A stretch of 64,000 bases of DNA from HK1 sp965215295 (GTDB lineage Bacteria > Pseudomonadota > Gammaproteobacteria > HK1), in NCBI GenBank assembly GCA_965215295.1, contig OZ244045.1, positions 1,240,001 through 1,304,000 on the forward strand, written 5' to 3'. Both the position numbers and the translations under genes were made by a program. Under the pieces are notes generated by a model, which made no database searches, was not told the origin of the DNA, and saw only the letters and a list, made by a program, of their open reading frames with translations. Positions 56,376 to 64,000 of the stretch are shown here, piece after piece. Positions within the stretch are counted from its first letter, which is position 1. Each line of letters begins with the position of its first letter.

Positions 56376-57638
56376 TCAGAAGTGGACGGTGACGTACACG
56401 GAGCCGGACGTCCTCGCGGTGCGCAGCCCGAACTCGTCGAGGTCCCCGCCGTACAGACGGCGCCCCTCGACGCCGAGCAGCAGATTCGAATCCACCCCGT
56501 ATTCCAGGCGCAGACCCATGCTCCCGCTGTGATCGGCCAGATTGTGGAAGACGGTCGTTACCGCCACGAGATCGCGGCCGAACAGGCCGGGATGCTCCGC
56601 TCTGAAGAAGCCGTAGTGCCGCCTCAGGGTGAATTGGCCGAGCCGTGCGCTCATCCGGAGGAGGTTGCCGGTAGGAAGCTCCCCGAACCGTCCTCCTTCG
56701 CGAGCCGCATCGTTCTCGGCGACGAGATCGGTGATCTCGTCCCATTCGCCGGTGGAGTAGCCGTTGGCGTCGAAGTGGTACTCGAGGTTGTAGGTGGCTC
56801 CGGAGTCGGCCGTATAGCCGGCGCCGACGCCCGCCTGCGCGAAGAGCCGGGAGCCGTGGCCCTCCTCGACGAGGAACGCGCCTGGAGCGGCGCCCGGCTC
56901 CCGATCGGCCCGCATGACCATCCGGTCCCGGCCCCGGCGGACCGCGGTGTCCGCGTAGACGAGCACCGCGTCGCCGACGGTGCGCGAGAAGGACAGCCCT
57001 GCGCCGGGGCGTTCATCGTCGAACACGAGAGCGGTGAGATCGGACTTCCACTCCGGCAGCGTGAACGTTCCGGCCAGCAGGGCGCGCTCCCCCGGCGTCC
57101 AGTACCCGGCCAGCGTGAACCGGTCTCCGAGCAGGGATTCGAAGCCGAGCAGGTCCTGTCCCTCGACCTCGCTGCGTTGCCGGTTCGTGTCCTTGGACCG
57201 GTCGAGGTCGCGGGGATCGACAGCCACGTCCAGGGGTTTCACTCCCAGGGATCGACCGTGGACGATGTGGCGCCGCCCGGCGTACAGGAAGTGCTCCGGG
57301 GTGACCGCGTATTCGGCGTAGAGCTCGTCCGCGTGGAGCCGCGCGCCGCGTTCTCCCTCGTCCGGGGCGGTGCGGGCGTACAGGCGACCGGAGCCGGCAA
57401 TCGTCACCGGCCCCCTCCACGCCTCCAGCCCGGCCACGGTGGTGACCGAGAGGAAACCGGTATCGAGCCCGATCCGCTCCGGATCCGGTACGAGCCGTGT
57501 CGTGTTGCCCTCGTTGCCGTGTGCCCGGATGTCCGCCAGTCCGTTCACCGACCACGCCCACGGGGCGGCCTCGACCACGAGCGCCGGCGCGGCGGCCAGC
57601 GCTGCGACAACGGGCAGGGCGCGGGCGCGACGCATCAT
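56376..57638 (-). CDS. predicted outer membrane beta-barrel protein
   Basis: 420 residues. A signal peptide (residues 1-24, ending ALVVEA) is followed by repeated alternating strands with aromatic ends, and the chain finishes SGSVYVTVHF, with the terminal Phe of outer-membrane barrels. I do not recognise a named family; it is similar in layout to DUF1302-like or porin-like proteins found with LolA-like/RND or ABC systems. The start ATGATG overlaps the LolA-like stop by 4 bases. As last gene of the export cluster it may be the outer membrane exit or receptor for the lipid product. Confidence 0.7.
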   Translation of the reverse strand: MMRRARALPVVAALAAAPALVVEAAPWAWSVNGLADIRAHGNEGNTTRLVPDPERIGLDTGFLSVTTVAGLEAWRGPVTIAGSGRLYARTAPDEGERGARLHADELYAEYAVTPEHFLYAGRRHIVHGRSLGVKPLDVAVDPRDLDRSKDTNRQRSEVEGQDLLGFESLLGDRFTLAGYWTPGERALLAGTFTLPEWKSDLTALVFDDERPGAGLSFSRTVGDAVLVYADTAVRRGRDRMVMRADREPGAAPGAFLVEEGHGSRLFAQAGVGAGYTADSGATYNLEYHFDANGYSTGEWDEITDLVAENDAAREGGRFGELPTGNLLRMSARLGQFTLRRHYGFFRAEHPGLFGRDLVAVTTVFHNLADHSGSMGLRLEYGVDSNLLLGVEGRRLYGGDLDEFGLRTARTSGSVYVTVHF

Positions 57639-58414
57639 CTCAGGCGCTTGAGATAGGTCGGCTGAAACCAGGTGTCGGGCGTGTTCTCGAGGGTGAAGTC
57701 CGAGTATTCGAGAACGGTCTCCTCGTCGCCGTTCAGATGGTCGATCAGCCGCAGGACGGTCGGGCGCGACCGGCCCAGCACCTCGCGGTAGCCCTCGAAA
57801 TACATGGTCTTGAGCTGGCGGCGGTCGGAGGATGCGGAGAAGGACGCCTGGAGCGGGCGCGCATCCTCCCCGGCCGCGACCAGAGCGATCCGTGCGTAGG
57901 CCGCACCCTTCGAGCGGCGGGAGAGGGTGAGGAGGCGGCGCCGTTCCCCGCCCTCCTCCGCCAGCTCCTCGACGGCGTCGAGGGCGTAGTCGACCGAATA
58001 GACCATGCGGGCGACGTCGGCGCTCGCCACTCCGCCCAGCATCCGCTGCCGCGGTGAGATCCTCAGGACCTGGCGGGTACCGGGCACGTACACCCACATG
58101 TTGTGCTCGATGAACAGGAGCGAACGTCCGGCGCTGCGCGGGGGCTCGAGATAGCGGATGAGGCTCCTGAGCCGATCGGCCACGCGTACCGACAGCTTGA
58201 GCTCGTCACCGTCCGGTGCGGTGACCGCGACCTTGAAGGTGAAGGCGCTGTCCGGCGCCCGCACCGCATCGACCTGCTCCAGAAGGGTCGCCTCCTGCGC
58301 CGGAACCGGAGCCGAGGCCAAGGCCAGGGCGGCCACCATGGAGAGACAGATGCCGGCCGCGGCGCCGCGCCCGCCGGTGGTCGAACGTGTCGTCATTGTC
58401 GAACGTGTCGTCAT
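57635..58414 (-). CDS. LolA-like outer membrane lipoprotein-sorting protein
   Basis: 259 residues with an N-terminal signal peptide (residues about 15-40, ending VPAQEA). Its body fits the LolA-like family: FTFKVAVTAPDGDELKLSVRV, RYLEPPRSAGRSLLFIEHN, MWVYVPGTRQVLRISPRQRMLGG in two parts, and the late RLIDHLNGDEETVLEY. Proteins of this type carry a hydrophobic molecule across the periplasm and are coded next to transporters; here an FtsX-type permease. The first 12 residues are MTTRST repeated twice, from an 18 bp duplication, so either ATG (58414 or 58396) could be used; the first overlaps the permease stop (ATGA). Confidence 0.84.
   Translation of the reverse strand: MTTRSTMTTRSTTGGRGAAAGICLSMVAALALASAPVPAQEATLLEQVDAVRAPDSAFTFKVAVTAPDGDELKLSVRVADRLRSLIRYLEPPRSAGRSLLFIEHNMWVYVPGTRQVLRISPRQRMLGGVASADVARMVYSVDYALDAVEELAEEGGERRRLLTLSRRSKGAAYARIALVAAGEDARPLQASFSASSDRRQLKTMYFEGYREVLGRSRPTVLRLIDHLNGDEETVLEYSDFTLENTPDTWFQPTYLKRLR
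58379..58414. repeat. 18 bp tandem duplication of the LolA-like gene start
   Basis: 58379-58396 and 58397-58414 are copies with one difference, each coding MTTRST on the minus strand. The start codon is duplicated. Confidence 0.85.
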
Positions 58415-59634
58415 TGTTGCAGTGCCTCCACAATCCGGATCCGCGACGCCGCGAAGGCGGGGTAGACCGAGGACACCAGGGTCGCGGCCATGGTGACCGC
58501 AAGCGCATCGAGCAGTACTCCCCCGGTGAGTTTGAAGTAGGCCTGGAACCCCTGGGTCATGCCGGGAGGCGGCGGCATCTGGATGCCCCCCACCATCTCC
58601 ACCGCGCCGGCGATCAGCCACGACACCGCCACCCCGAGGCCGGCGCCGAGCAGGCCGACCCCGGCTCCCTCGGTCAGGAACATCGCGACCAGGGTGGAGC
58701 GGCGCGCGCCGATCGCCCGCAGGGCTCCGATCTCCCCGGTGCGCTCGAACACCGCCATGGTCATGGTGTTGGCGACCGAGAACATCACCACCACCCCCAC
58801 GATCCCCGCGAACACCGTGAATATTCCCGTATAGAGAGCAACCACCGCGTCGTAGAACCCGGCCAGCTCGTCCCAGCGGCGGGTCTCGAAACGTCGATCG
58901 AATGTCGACAGGATCTCCTCGATCCGGGGCTGTATTCGCGGCAGGTCCTCGGTGTTCTCGAGCAGGACGACGATCCGCTCCACCTGCCCGGTCTCCATCG
59001 CGCGTTGCGCCAGCTCGATCGGCACCTTGACGAACACGCTGTCGAATTCCTTGGAGCCCGTCCGCACCACGCCGGCGACCTGGAAGTCGACCGCGTTGAT
59101 GACGCCGTCGAACGAGCTGGTCAGCACCGTCACCCAGTCGCCGATCTCGGCCCCCAAGCCATTGCGCAGCTCCTCACCGATCAGCCCGGCCTCGGGTTCT
59201 CCCGGCTCCAGGGGGTACCCTGCCACCAGAACCTCGAAGTCCGCGAAATCTTCCTCGCCCTTCGGGTCCACGCCGACCACGGACACGTTCACCGCCGCGT
59301 TGCCGGTGCTGCCGAGTCCGGAGAAGGACAGGCGAGGCGTCACCGCGGCGACCCCCGGCAGCTCGGCGATGCGTTCCATCACCTCGTCCGGGTCGTCGAT
59401 CAGGACGGATTCCAGGTCCGACACCCGTCTCTCCCAGTACCCGCGCGCGTAGATCTGGAGATGGCCGAGCTGGGTGCGGATGGTGTTCTCCCGCAATCCT
59501 TCGAAGGAGAACTCGATGAAGCCCCCGAAACAGGCCATGGCGGCAAACCCCACGACGATCGAGAACACCGTGATGGCGGTCCGGCGCGCGTTGCGGAAGA
59601 TGTTCCGTACGGACAGGGAGACGAGATCAAGCAT
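58411..59634 (-). CDS. ABC transporter permease, FtsX/MacB type
   Basis: 407 residues with the MacB/LolCE layout: a first membrane segment near the start (TAITVFSIVVGFAAMACF), a large periplasmic domain (about residues 45-260), and three further segments (FTVFAGIVGVVVMFSVAN, GVGLLGAGLGVAVSWLIAGA, LLDALAVTMAATLVSSVYPA). The FtsX-domain motif FERTGEIGALRAIGARRSTL is present. Such permeases extract lipids or lipoproteins from the membrane rather than pumping solutes through. Pairs with the ATPase gene, which overlaps it by 8 bases. Confidence 0.93.
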   Translation of the reverse strand: MLDLVSLSVRNIFRNARRTAITVFSIVVGFAAMACFGGFIEFSFEGLRENTIRTQLGHLQIYARGYWERRVSDLESVLIDDPDEVMERIAELPGVAAVTPRLSFSGLGSTGNAAVNVSVVGVDPKGEEDFADFEVLVAGYPLEPGEPEAGLIGEELRNGLGAEIGDWVTVLTSSFDGVINAVDFQVAGVVRTGSKEFDSVFVKVPIELAQRAMETGQVERIVVLLENTEDLPRIQPRIEEILSTFDRRFETRRWDELAGFYDAVVALYTGIFTVFAGIVGVVVMFSVANTMTMAVFERTGEIGALRAIGARRSTLVAMFLTEGAGVGLLGAGLGVAVSWLIAGAVEMVGGIQMPPPPGMTQGFQAYFKLTGGVLLDALAVTMAATLVSSVYPAFAASRIRIVEALQQ

Positions 59635-60340
59635 TGGCGGCGTCCTCGTGGGGCATCGTCTTCGCGGGAGCGTCGCCGATCGCGCCGTCCGTCAGGTACA
59701 GGCTCCGGCCGGCGTAGGCCACGACCTTCGGATCATGGGTGGAGAGCACGAAGGTGACGCCGCCGTCGCGGTTCAGCGATGCGAAGAGCTCCATGATTTC
59801 CAGGGCGGTGCCCCGGTCCAGGTTTCCCGTCGGCTCGTCGGCCAGGACGATCATGGGACCGCAGGCGAGAGCGCGGGCGATGGCCACCCGCTGGCGCTGT
59901 CCGCCGGAGAGCCGGCCCGGGGTACGGTGCATGTGCTCGGCGAGCCCGACCCGCTCCAGCAGCTCCCTGGACCGGGCCACACGCCGGCGACGGTCCACCC
60001 CCTTGAGGAAGAGCGGCCATGCCACGTTCTCCACCGCGGTCAGGACCGGGATGAGGTGGAAGGACTGGAATACGAAGCCGAGCTTCTCGTTCCTGAGGCC
60101 CGCGAGCGTCCGATCGTCGTGATCGCCGAGGTTCACGCCGTCGATGCGGACGGTCCCCGTATCGGGATGGTCGAGACCCCCGATGAGGTTGAGCAGCGTG
60201 CTCTTGCCGCTCCCGGACGGGCCGGCCGCCACCACGAACTCGCCGGCCTCGATATCGAGGTCGATCTCGCGCAGCACCCGCAGCCGGGTATCGGCCGACG
60301 GATACGACTTGGACACCGATCGGAGGGAGATGATGGCCAT
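59627..60340 (-). CDS. ABC transporter ATP-binding protein, LolD/MacB type
   Basis: 237 residues. Walker A GPSGSGKSTLLN, Q-loop FVFQSFHLIP, signature LSGGQRQRVAIARAL, Walker B IVLADEPTGNLD and the switch His in LSTHDPKVV. The closest general class is LolD/MacB, consistent with the FtsX-type permease. The start is the ATG at 60340 (MAIISLRSVSKSY), 5 bp after the TPR gene's stop. Confidence 0.95.
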   Translation of the reverse strand: MAIISLRSVSKSYPSADTRLRVLREIDLDIEAGEFVVAAGPSGSGKSTLLNLIGGLDHPDTGTVRIDGVNLGDHDDRTLAGLRNEKLGFVFQSFHLIPVLTAVENVAWPLFLKGVDRRRRVARSRELLERVGLAEHMHRTPGRLSGGQRQRVAIARALACGPMIVLADEPTGNLDRGTALEIMELFASLNRDGGVTFVLSTHDPKVVAYAGRSLYLTDGAIGDAPAKTMPHEDAANA

Positions 60341-60345
60341 CGGCG

Positions 60346-60969
60346 TCACTGGCCTGCGGAAAGCGCGCGGGCCTCGTCGAGGCGTTCGGCCCACGGGCCG
60401 GCGTCCGGGGCGCGGCGTTGCAGCGCTTCGTAGATCCCGACCATCGAGCCGGCCATCCTCGACGATGGCGCTTCCCGGTAGATCGCGTCGAGCGCCAGCA
60501 TGTCCTCGCGCGCCGCATCGTCCCGGCCGAACATCTTCGGCATGCTGGCATTCACGTTGGCGCGGATCACGCGCACGGTGAAGTTCCGGGGAGCTGCGTC
60601 CAGTGCGCGATCCAGATGGCGCAGGCCGCGGTTGGCGTAGCGCGTCTTGTTCGCGACACTGGAGGCGTCGCGCGCCATCATCGCGTAGGCGCTGCCCAGA
60701 TACGCCCGGGCCTCTCCGTCTTGCGAGAATCGCTCGAGGTAGCGTTCGAGCTGCTCGACTGCCTTCCCGGCCGCGCCCTCGTCGCCATCGGCCGCCCGGT
60801 CGTGCAATGCGATTCCCTGCTCGCGCAGGGCGGTGAATTCCGGCGGCACCTCACCGGCCGGTTCGGCTTCCGCCGCGTGCGCGGCCGGAGCCACGGCGAG
60901 GGCAAGCGAGGCGCCGGCCAGCGAAAGTGCGGCGGCGAACAGGTACGTGCCGATATGGATGGGCTTCAT
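60346..60969 (-). CDS. exported TPR-like protein
   Basis: 207 residues: a signal peptide (about residues 1-32, LFAAALSLAGASLALAVAPAAHA), then helical pairs such as EGAAGKAVEQLERYLERFSQDGEARAYLGSAYAMMAR that look like TPR repeats. Periplasmic; partner unknown. Its start overlaps the dehydratase stop (ATGA), tying it to the biosynthetic genes and the ABC genes at the same time. Confidence 0.8.
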   Translation of the reverse strand: MKPIHIGTYLFAAALSLAGASLALAVAPAAHAAEAEPAGEVPPEFTALREQGIALHDRAADGDEGAAGKAVEQLERYLERFSQDGEARAYLGSAYAMMARDASSVANKTRYANRGLRHLDRALDAAPRNFTVRVIRANVNASMPKMFGRDDAAREDMLALDAIYREAPSSRMAGSMVGIYEALQRRAPDAGPWAERLDEARALSAGQ

Positions 60970-61475
60970 GTCTCGTCCTCCTTCGTTGTTACGATGGCAA
61001 GGCTCAGATCCCCGGACGCCACGACCCCGGCCGCGGTCCGCGCGGCCGCCTTGAAACGCAGCATGTCCCCCGTCATCCGGACGAACCGGAGATCCATGCG
61101 CAGGCAGTCCCCGGGCACCACCGGCTGGCGGAACCTCAGATTCAAGCCGACGCAGAAGAGCTGCTGGTCGGTCCTGCCGCCGTCGACGGCTGTCGTGGCG
61201 CCCCCCGTACCACTCCCCGTACCGCCCGGCTCGGCGGTTCGGCCCACGAACGCCGAGGTCTGCATCAGAGCCTCGGCAATGAGGGCCCCGGGCATTACCG
61301 AGCGTTGCGGGAAATGTCCCTGGAAGCAGGGCTCGTTGGCGGTGACGTTCTTGACCCCGATCGCGTATCCCGGTCCGCTCTCTTCGATCCGATCCAGCAT
61401 CAGGAAGGGATAGCGATGCGGCAGGCGCCGCTTGATGGCCTCGATGTCGTACCGGCCCGTGCTGATTGCAGTCAT
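60966..61475 (-). CDS. FabZ-like 3-hydroxyacyl-ACP dehydratase
   Basis: 169 residues with a hot-dog fold of the FabA/FabZ type: IKRRLPHRYPFLMLDRI, then NEPCFQGHFPQRSVMPGALIAEAL split in two, with catalytic His54 (GHFP) and Glu68 (ALIAEAL). A Gly/Thr-rich 25-residue insertion (about 78-104) is not in housekeeping FabZ. AAGGAG precedes the ATG. Being outside the main fab operon and next to a ketosynthase pair, it probably works on a special chain. Confidence 0.88.
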   Translation of the reverse strand: MTAISTGRYDIEAIKRRLPHRYPFLMLDRIEESGPGYAIGVKNVTANEPCFQGHFPQRSVMPGALIAEALMQTSAFVGRTAEPGGTGSGTGGATTAVDGGRTDQQLFCVGLNLRFRQPVVPGDCLRMDLRFVRMTGDMLRFKAAARTAAGVVASGDLSLAIVTTKEDET

Positions 61476-61502
61476 GCAGTCTACTCCTTTTCGAATCTGT
61501 GC

Positions 61503-62762
61503 TCACGCAAGAGTGGGGCGAACTCGTCCGCACGCCCCGGAATCGCCGGCCAGCTCCATGACGACACTGCAATTCGATCCCCCGAAGCCGAGCGTATTCG
61601 AGAGCACGTGCTTCGGAGTCCCGGGACGCGCCCCGGCGGAGCAGGCGACCGGATCGCGCGGGTCCGGCTCCTCGAAGTGGATGGTCGGGGGAACGTAGCC
61701 GCCCCGCCCGGCCGCGAGCGCGGCGGCCGCGTTCATCGCTCCCGCCGCGCCCAGGGTGTGCCCGAGCATCGACTTGATCGACGTGCACGGAATCTCTCCG
61801 CCGCGCGAGCCGAACACGGTGCGCAACGCCTTCGCCTCGGTCCGGTCATTGAGCAGCGTGCCGGTGCCGTGGGCGCAGACCAGATCCACCCCGGCCGGGG
61901 CCACGCCGGCCATGTCGAGCGCCTGCCTCATGCTGGCGGCCGGTCCCGCCGCGGTGGGGTCCGGCGCGGTCATGCTGCGGGCGTCGGAGACGAGCCCGTA
62001 GCCGCGGACCGCCGCAAGCGGCCGTGCGCCGCGGCGGGCCGCGAAGTCGTCGGCCTCCACGACCAGCACCGCACTCCCTTCGCCGAGGACGAGGCCATCG
62101 CGGTTCCGATCGAACGGGCGGCAGATGCCGGGGGTGACGTTGCGCATCACGCTGAAACCCGCGCAGGAGATCGGGGACAGAGGGTCGAAGCCACCGGCGA
62201 TGACGACGTCCGCCTTGTCCGAACGCACCAGGTCGAGGGCGGCGGCCAGTGCGAGGTTCGATGACGTGCACGCGGTCGAGAACACCAGGTTGGGTCCGAG
62301 AAAGCCGGATTCGATGCACATGCGATAGCCCGGCGCGTGCATCGAGTGATCCCGCAAGCGGGATGGGCGGCGACGGCCTTCCCGGGCGGCGCGGTAGTAC
62401 TGGAATCCGGTCACCGCACCGCCCAGGGTGGAGCCCATGGCCACCGCGCCTCTCATGGGCTCCACCCCGCGGAGATCGATCCGCGCCATGGCGACCGCCT
62501 GGTCGAAGGCGGCCAGGACGAGCTCGGAGCTGCGGTCCATCTTCCTCCGATCCCGGTGTTCGTAGACCGGACCCGGATCGAAGTGCGTCGCCTCGCAGGC
62601 GCGCGGGTTGCGCAGGCCGCTGGCGTCGAAGCCGGTAATCGTCCGCTGCCCGCGGCGGCCCGCGCGCATGGCCTCGACGAACGACTCGAAATCGTTCGCG
62701 ATCGCGTTGACCACCCCCACCCCGGTCACCAGCGCGTCGCGAGAATGCATCCGGGGGATCAT
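61503..62762 (-). CDS. beta-ketoacyl synthase of the secondary lipid cluster
   Basis: 419 residues, FabF-like thiolase fold. Active Cys165 is in FSTACTSSNLALA, with His in VCAHGTGTLLNDRTEA and a second His in IKSMLGHTLGAAGAMN, plus the end LSNTLGFGGSNCSVVM. All catalytic residues are kept. GGAGG lies 7 bases before the ATG at 62762; the internal ATG at 62750 is less likely. It lies 142 bp downstream of the ketosynthase-like partner. Confidence 0.92.
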   Translation of the reverse strand: MIPRMHSRDALVTGVGVVNAIANDFESFVEAMRAGRRGQRTITGFDASGLRNPRACEATHFDPGPVYEHRDRRKMDRSSELVLAAFDQAVAMARIDLRGVEPMRGAVAMGSTLGGAVTGFQYYRAAREGRRRPSRLRDHSMHAPGYRMCIESGFLGPNLVFSTACTSSNLALAAALDLVRSDKADVVIAGGFDPLSPISCAGFSVMRNVTPGICRPFDRNRDGLVLGEGSAVLVVEADDFAARRGARPLAAVRGYGLVSDARSMTAPDPTAAGPAASMRQALDMAGVAPAGVDLVCAHGTGTLLNDRTEAKALRTVFGSRGGEIPCTSIKSMLGHTLGAAGAMNAAAALAAGRGGYVPPTIHFEEPDPRDPVACSAGARPGTPKHVLSNTLGFGGSNCSVVMELAGDSGACGRVRPTLA

Positions 62763-62904
62763 CGGTGGTCCTCCTCGCGCCGGGCCGCCGCAACCGCTTC
62801 GACGGCGCGGAGCGGCGCGCAAGGAGACGGGGCTCCCGGAACCGCCGGCCCGCGGCTCGTTCCCGTCGGCCGGGGACCCTGCCCCGGGAACCTCGGCGCC
62901 GTCT

Positions 62905-64000
62905 TCACCATGCCGGGCTCCTGATCAGGGTCGCGCCGAACATGCCGTTCAGGCCGACGCCGGTGCACAGGATCGACCCGGTTCCGCGGCCGAGTGCCCC
63001 GGTCCCGTCCATGGAGGCGGGAGCGCGACCCCGGTGCACCATCTCCACCGCCAGCGTGACGTCGAACATTCCCGCAGCTCCCATCGCATGGCCGATGTCG
63101 TTCGTCATCGACGCCACCGGCGGCGGTGCGCCGCCGAACACCGACCGGACCGCCACCGCCTGCACCCGATCGTCGACGTCGTTGTGGGAGAACGCCGAGA
63201 GGATGACGTCCACGTCGGCCGGAGCCGCCTCGGCGTCGGCGAAACACCCGTGTATCGCGGCGATCAATCCGCGCGCGTCGGGTGCGGGCCGAACCAGCTT
63301 CCAGGCGTCGTTGGTCGTGGTGGCGCCGGCCATCTCGGCCAGCGTGGACGCACCCCGGGCCAAGGCGTCGTCCGCACGCTCGAGCAGCAATGCAGCGGCC
63401 CCCTCCGAGGAAACCGCTCCCCGGCGGGGGCGGGACGACGGCGGTTCGTCCGCTCCTGCCGGGGGCCGATGCCATCGCAGAATGCGCAGCGCGGACTGAA
63501 CGGCCTCGCACAGCTCGTCGGCACAGAGCGCGATCACCGCATCGACGCCGGAGTGCGCGAGCAGCATCTGCGCCTGCTGGAGCACTACCGGAGCGCAGAC
63601 GCTCGCGGCCAGGACCTGGATCGGACCCTTCAGTCCGAACTGGATGCTCGCCAGGCTCGCGGGAGCATTGAAGACGGATTCCTGGAAGGCCCGCGGCTTC
63701 ACCGCTTCAGCGCCACGGTCGATCAGGTCGTCGTAGATCTCCTGGGTGGTCGCGGCGGGGCCGTGCGAGGTGCCGTAGACGATGCCGATCACACGACCGG
63801 CCGCCCCCTTGCCGGTGGGAAGCCGCGCCTGGGTCAGCGCCAGGTGCACCGCCGCGATCGCGAACTGCGACACCAGCGACATCCTCCCGATCCGGCCGGT
63901 ATGCAGCATCCGCCGCAGGTCCGGCATCACCGCCTCGGCACTCGGCAGCTTGCCCCGGTAGCGTGTGCACGGAGCGAACGTCCTCTCACCGGCGCCGCCG
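62905..64000 (-). CDS. ketosynthase-like subunit lacking the usual His motif (5' end outside window)
   Basis: The frame is open to the right edge; the visible 364 codons begin with TRYRGKLPSAEAVMPDLRR. It is a thiolase-fold protein: AASVCAPVVLQQAQMLL keeps a Cys near the active-site position, but where KS enzymes have AHGTGT it reads LSAFSHNDVDDR, and the last motif is TNDIGHAMGAAGMFD with Asn for the Lys. It is therefore probably the non-catalytic partner (chain-length-factor-like) of the ketosynthase just downstream. A GTG at 63930 is an internal codon, not a safe start. Confidence 0.82.
   Translation of the reverse strand, partial: GGAGERTFAPCTRYRGKLPSAEAVMPDLRRMLHTGRIGRMSLVSQFAIAAVHLALTQARLPTGKGAAGRVIGIVYGTSHGPAATTQEIYDDLIDRGAEAVKPRAFQESVFNAPASLASIQFGLKGPIQVLAASVCAPVVLQQAQMLLAHSGVDAVIALCADELCEAVQSALRILRWHRPPAGADEPPSSRPRRGAVSSEGAAALLLERADDALARGASTLAEMAGATTTNDAWKLVRPAPDARGLIAAIHGCFADAEAAPADVDVILSAFSHNDVDDRVQAVAVRSVFGGAPPPVASMTNDIGHAMGAAGMFDVTLAVEMVHRGRAPASMDGTGALGRGTGSILCTGVGLNGMFGATLIRSPAW

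Overview
The window is dense, GC-rich (roughly 70% by eye) bacterial DNA with short gaps and many ATGA/GTGA overlaps between consecutive genes. The block rpmF-plsX-fabHDG-acpP-fabF-mltG-tmk-holB, with yceD and a divergent yceF-type maf gene, is the arrangement known from Gammaproteobacteria. A type 2 malate dehydrogenase, a gltA/sucAB-lpd block, purL of the single-chain type and msrPQ also fit a proteobacterium. I read it as an uncultured, probably marine or host-associated gammaproteobacterium; that placement is inference. No rRNA, tRNA, CRISPR array or phage module was recognised.

Layout. 1-13.2 kb: the left edge cuts a minus-strand gene in which a GcvT-type aminomethyltransferase runs in frame into a serine hydroxymethyltransferase-like domain. 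It is followed upstream by the minus-strand lipid and cell-envelope operon (yceD, rpmF, plsX, fabH, fabD, fabG, acpP, fabF, mltG, tmk, holB), the divergent maf gene and rluC. A good promoter and a U-tract terminator bracket acpP, which should let acyl carrier protein be made in excess.

13.2-28 kb: an accessory catabolic region on the minus strand: hyuA and hyuB (ATP-dependent hydantoinase/oxoprolinase type), an SDR, a three-subunit molybdenum hydroxylase, and a di/trimethylamine-dehydrogenase-like flavoprotein, then (past an IS481-type transposase) a choline-sulfatase-like gene. Together they suggest use of an N-methylated or cyclic nitrogen compound; the substrate is not evident. The region is full of 30-132 bp local duplications at or near gene 3' ends and inside coding sequence.

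28-32.3 kb, plus strand: a circularly permuted ATP-grasp / alpha-E / transglutaminase operon of the kind often found with the Anbu peptidase, here without it, then an orphan STAS protein.

32.6-45.5 kb: a TCA-cycle region, mdh and gltA (minus) divergent from sucA-sucB-lpd (plus), with an 18 bp palindrome between them; then an AAA ATPase preceded by an AT-rich inverted repeat, and acnA.

45.6-56.3 kb: a DUF1244 protein, purB, an unknown Lys/Ala-rich membrane protein, purL, msrPQ, a VapBC toxin-antitoxin pair with a palindromic operator, and an Smr-domain protein.

56.4-64 kb, minus strand: a cluster pairing fatty-acid/polyketide-type enzymes (a ketosynthase, a second ketosynthase-like subunit cut by the window edge, a FabZ-type dehydratase) with a TPR protein, an ABC ATPase/permease pair, a LolA-like periplasmic protein and a beta-barrel-like outer membrane protein. 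It looks like a specialised lipid or polyene synthesis-and-export system.
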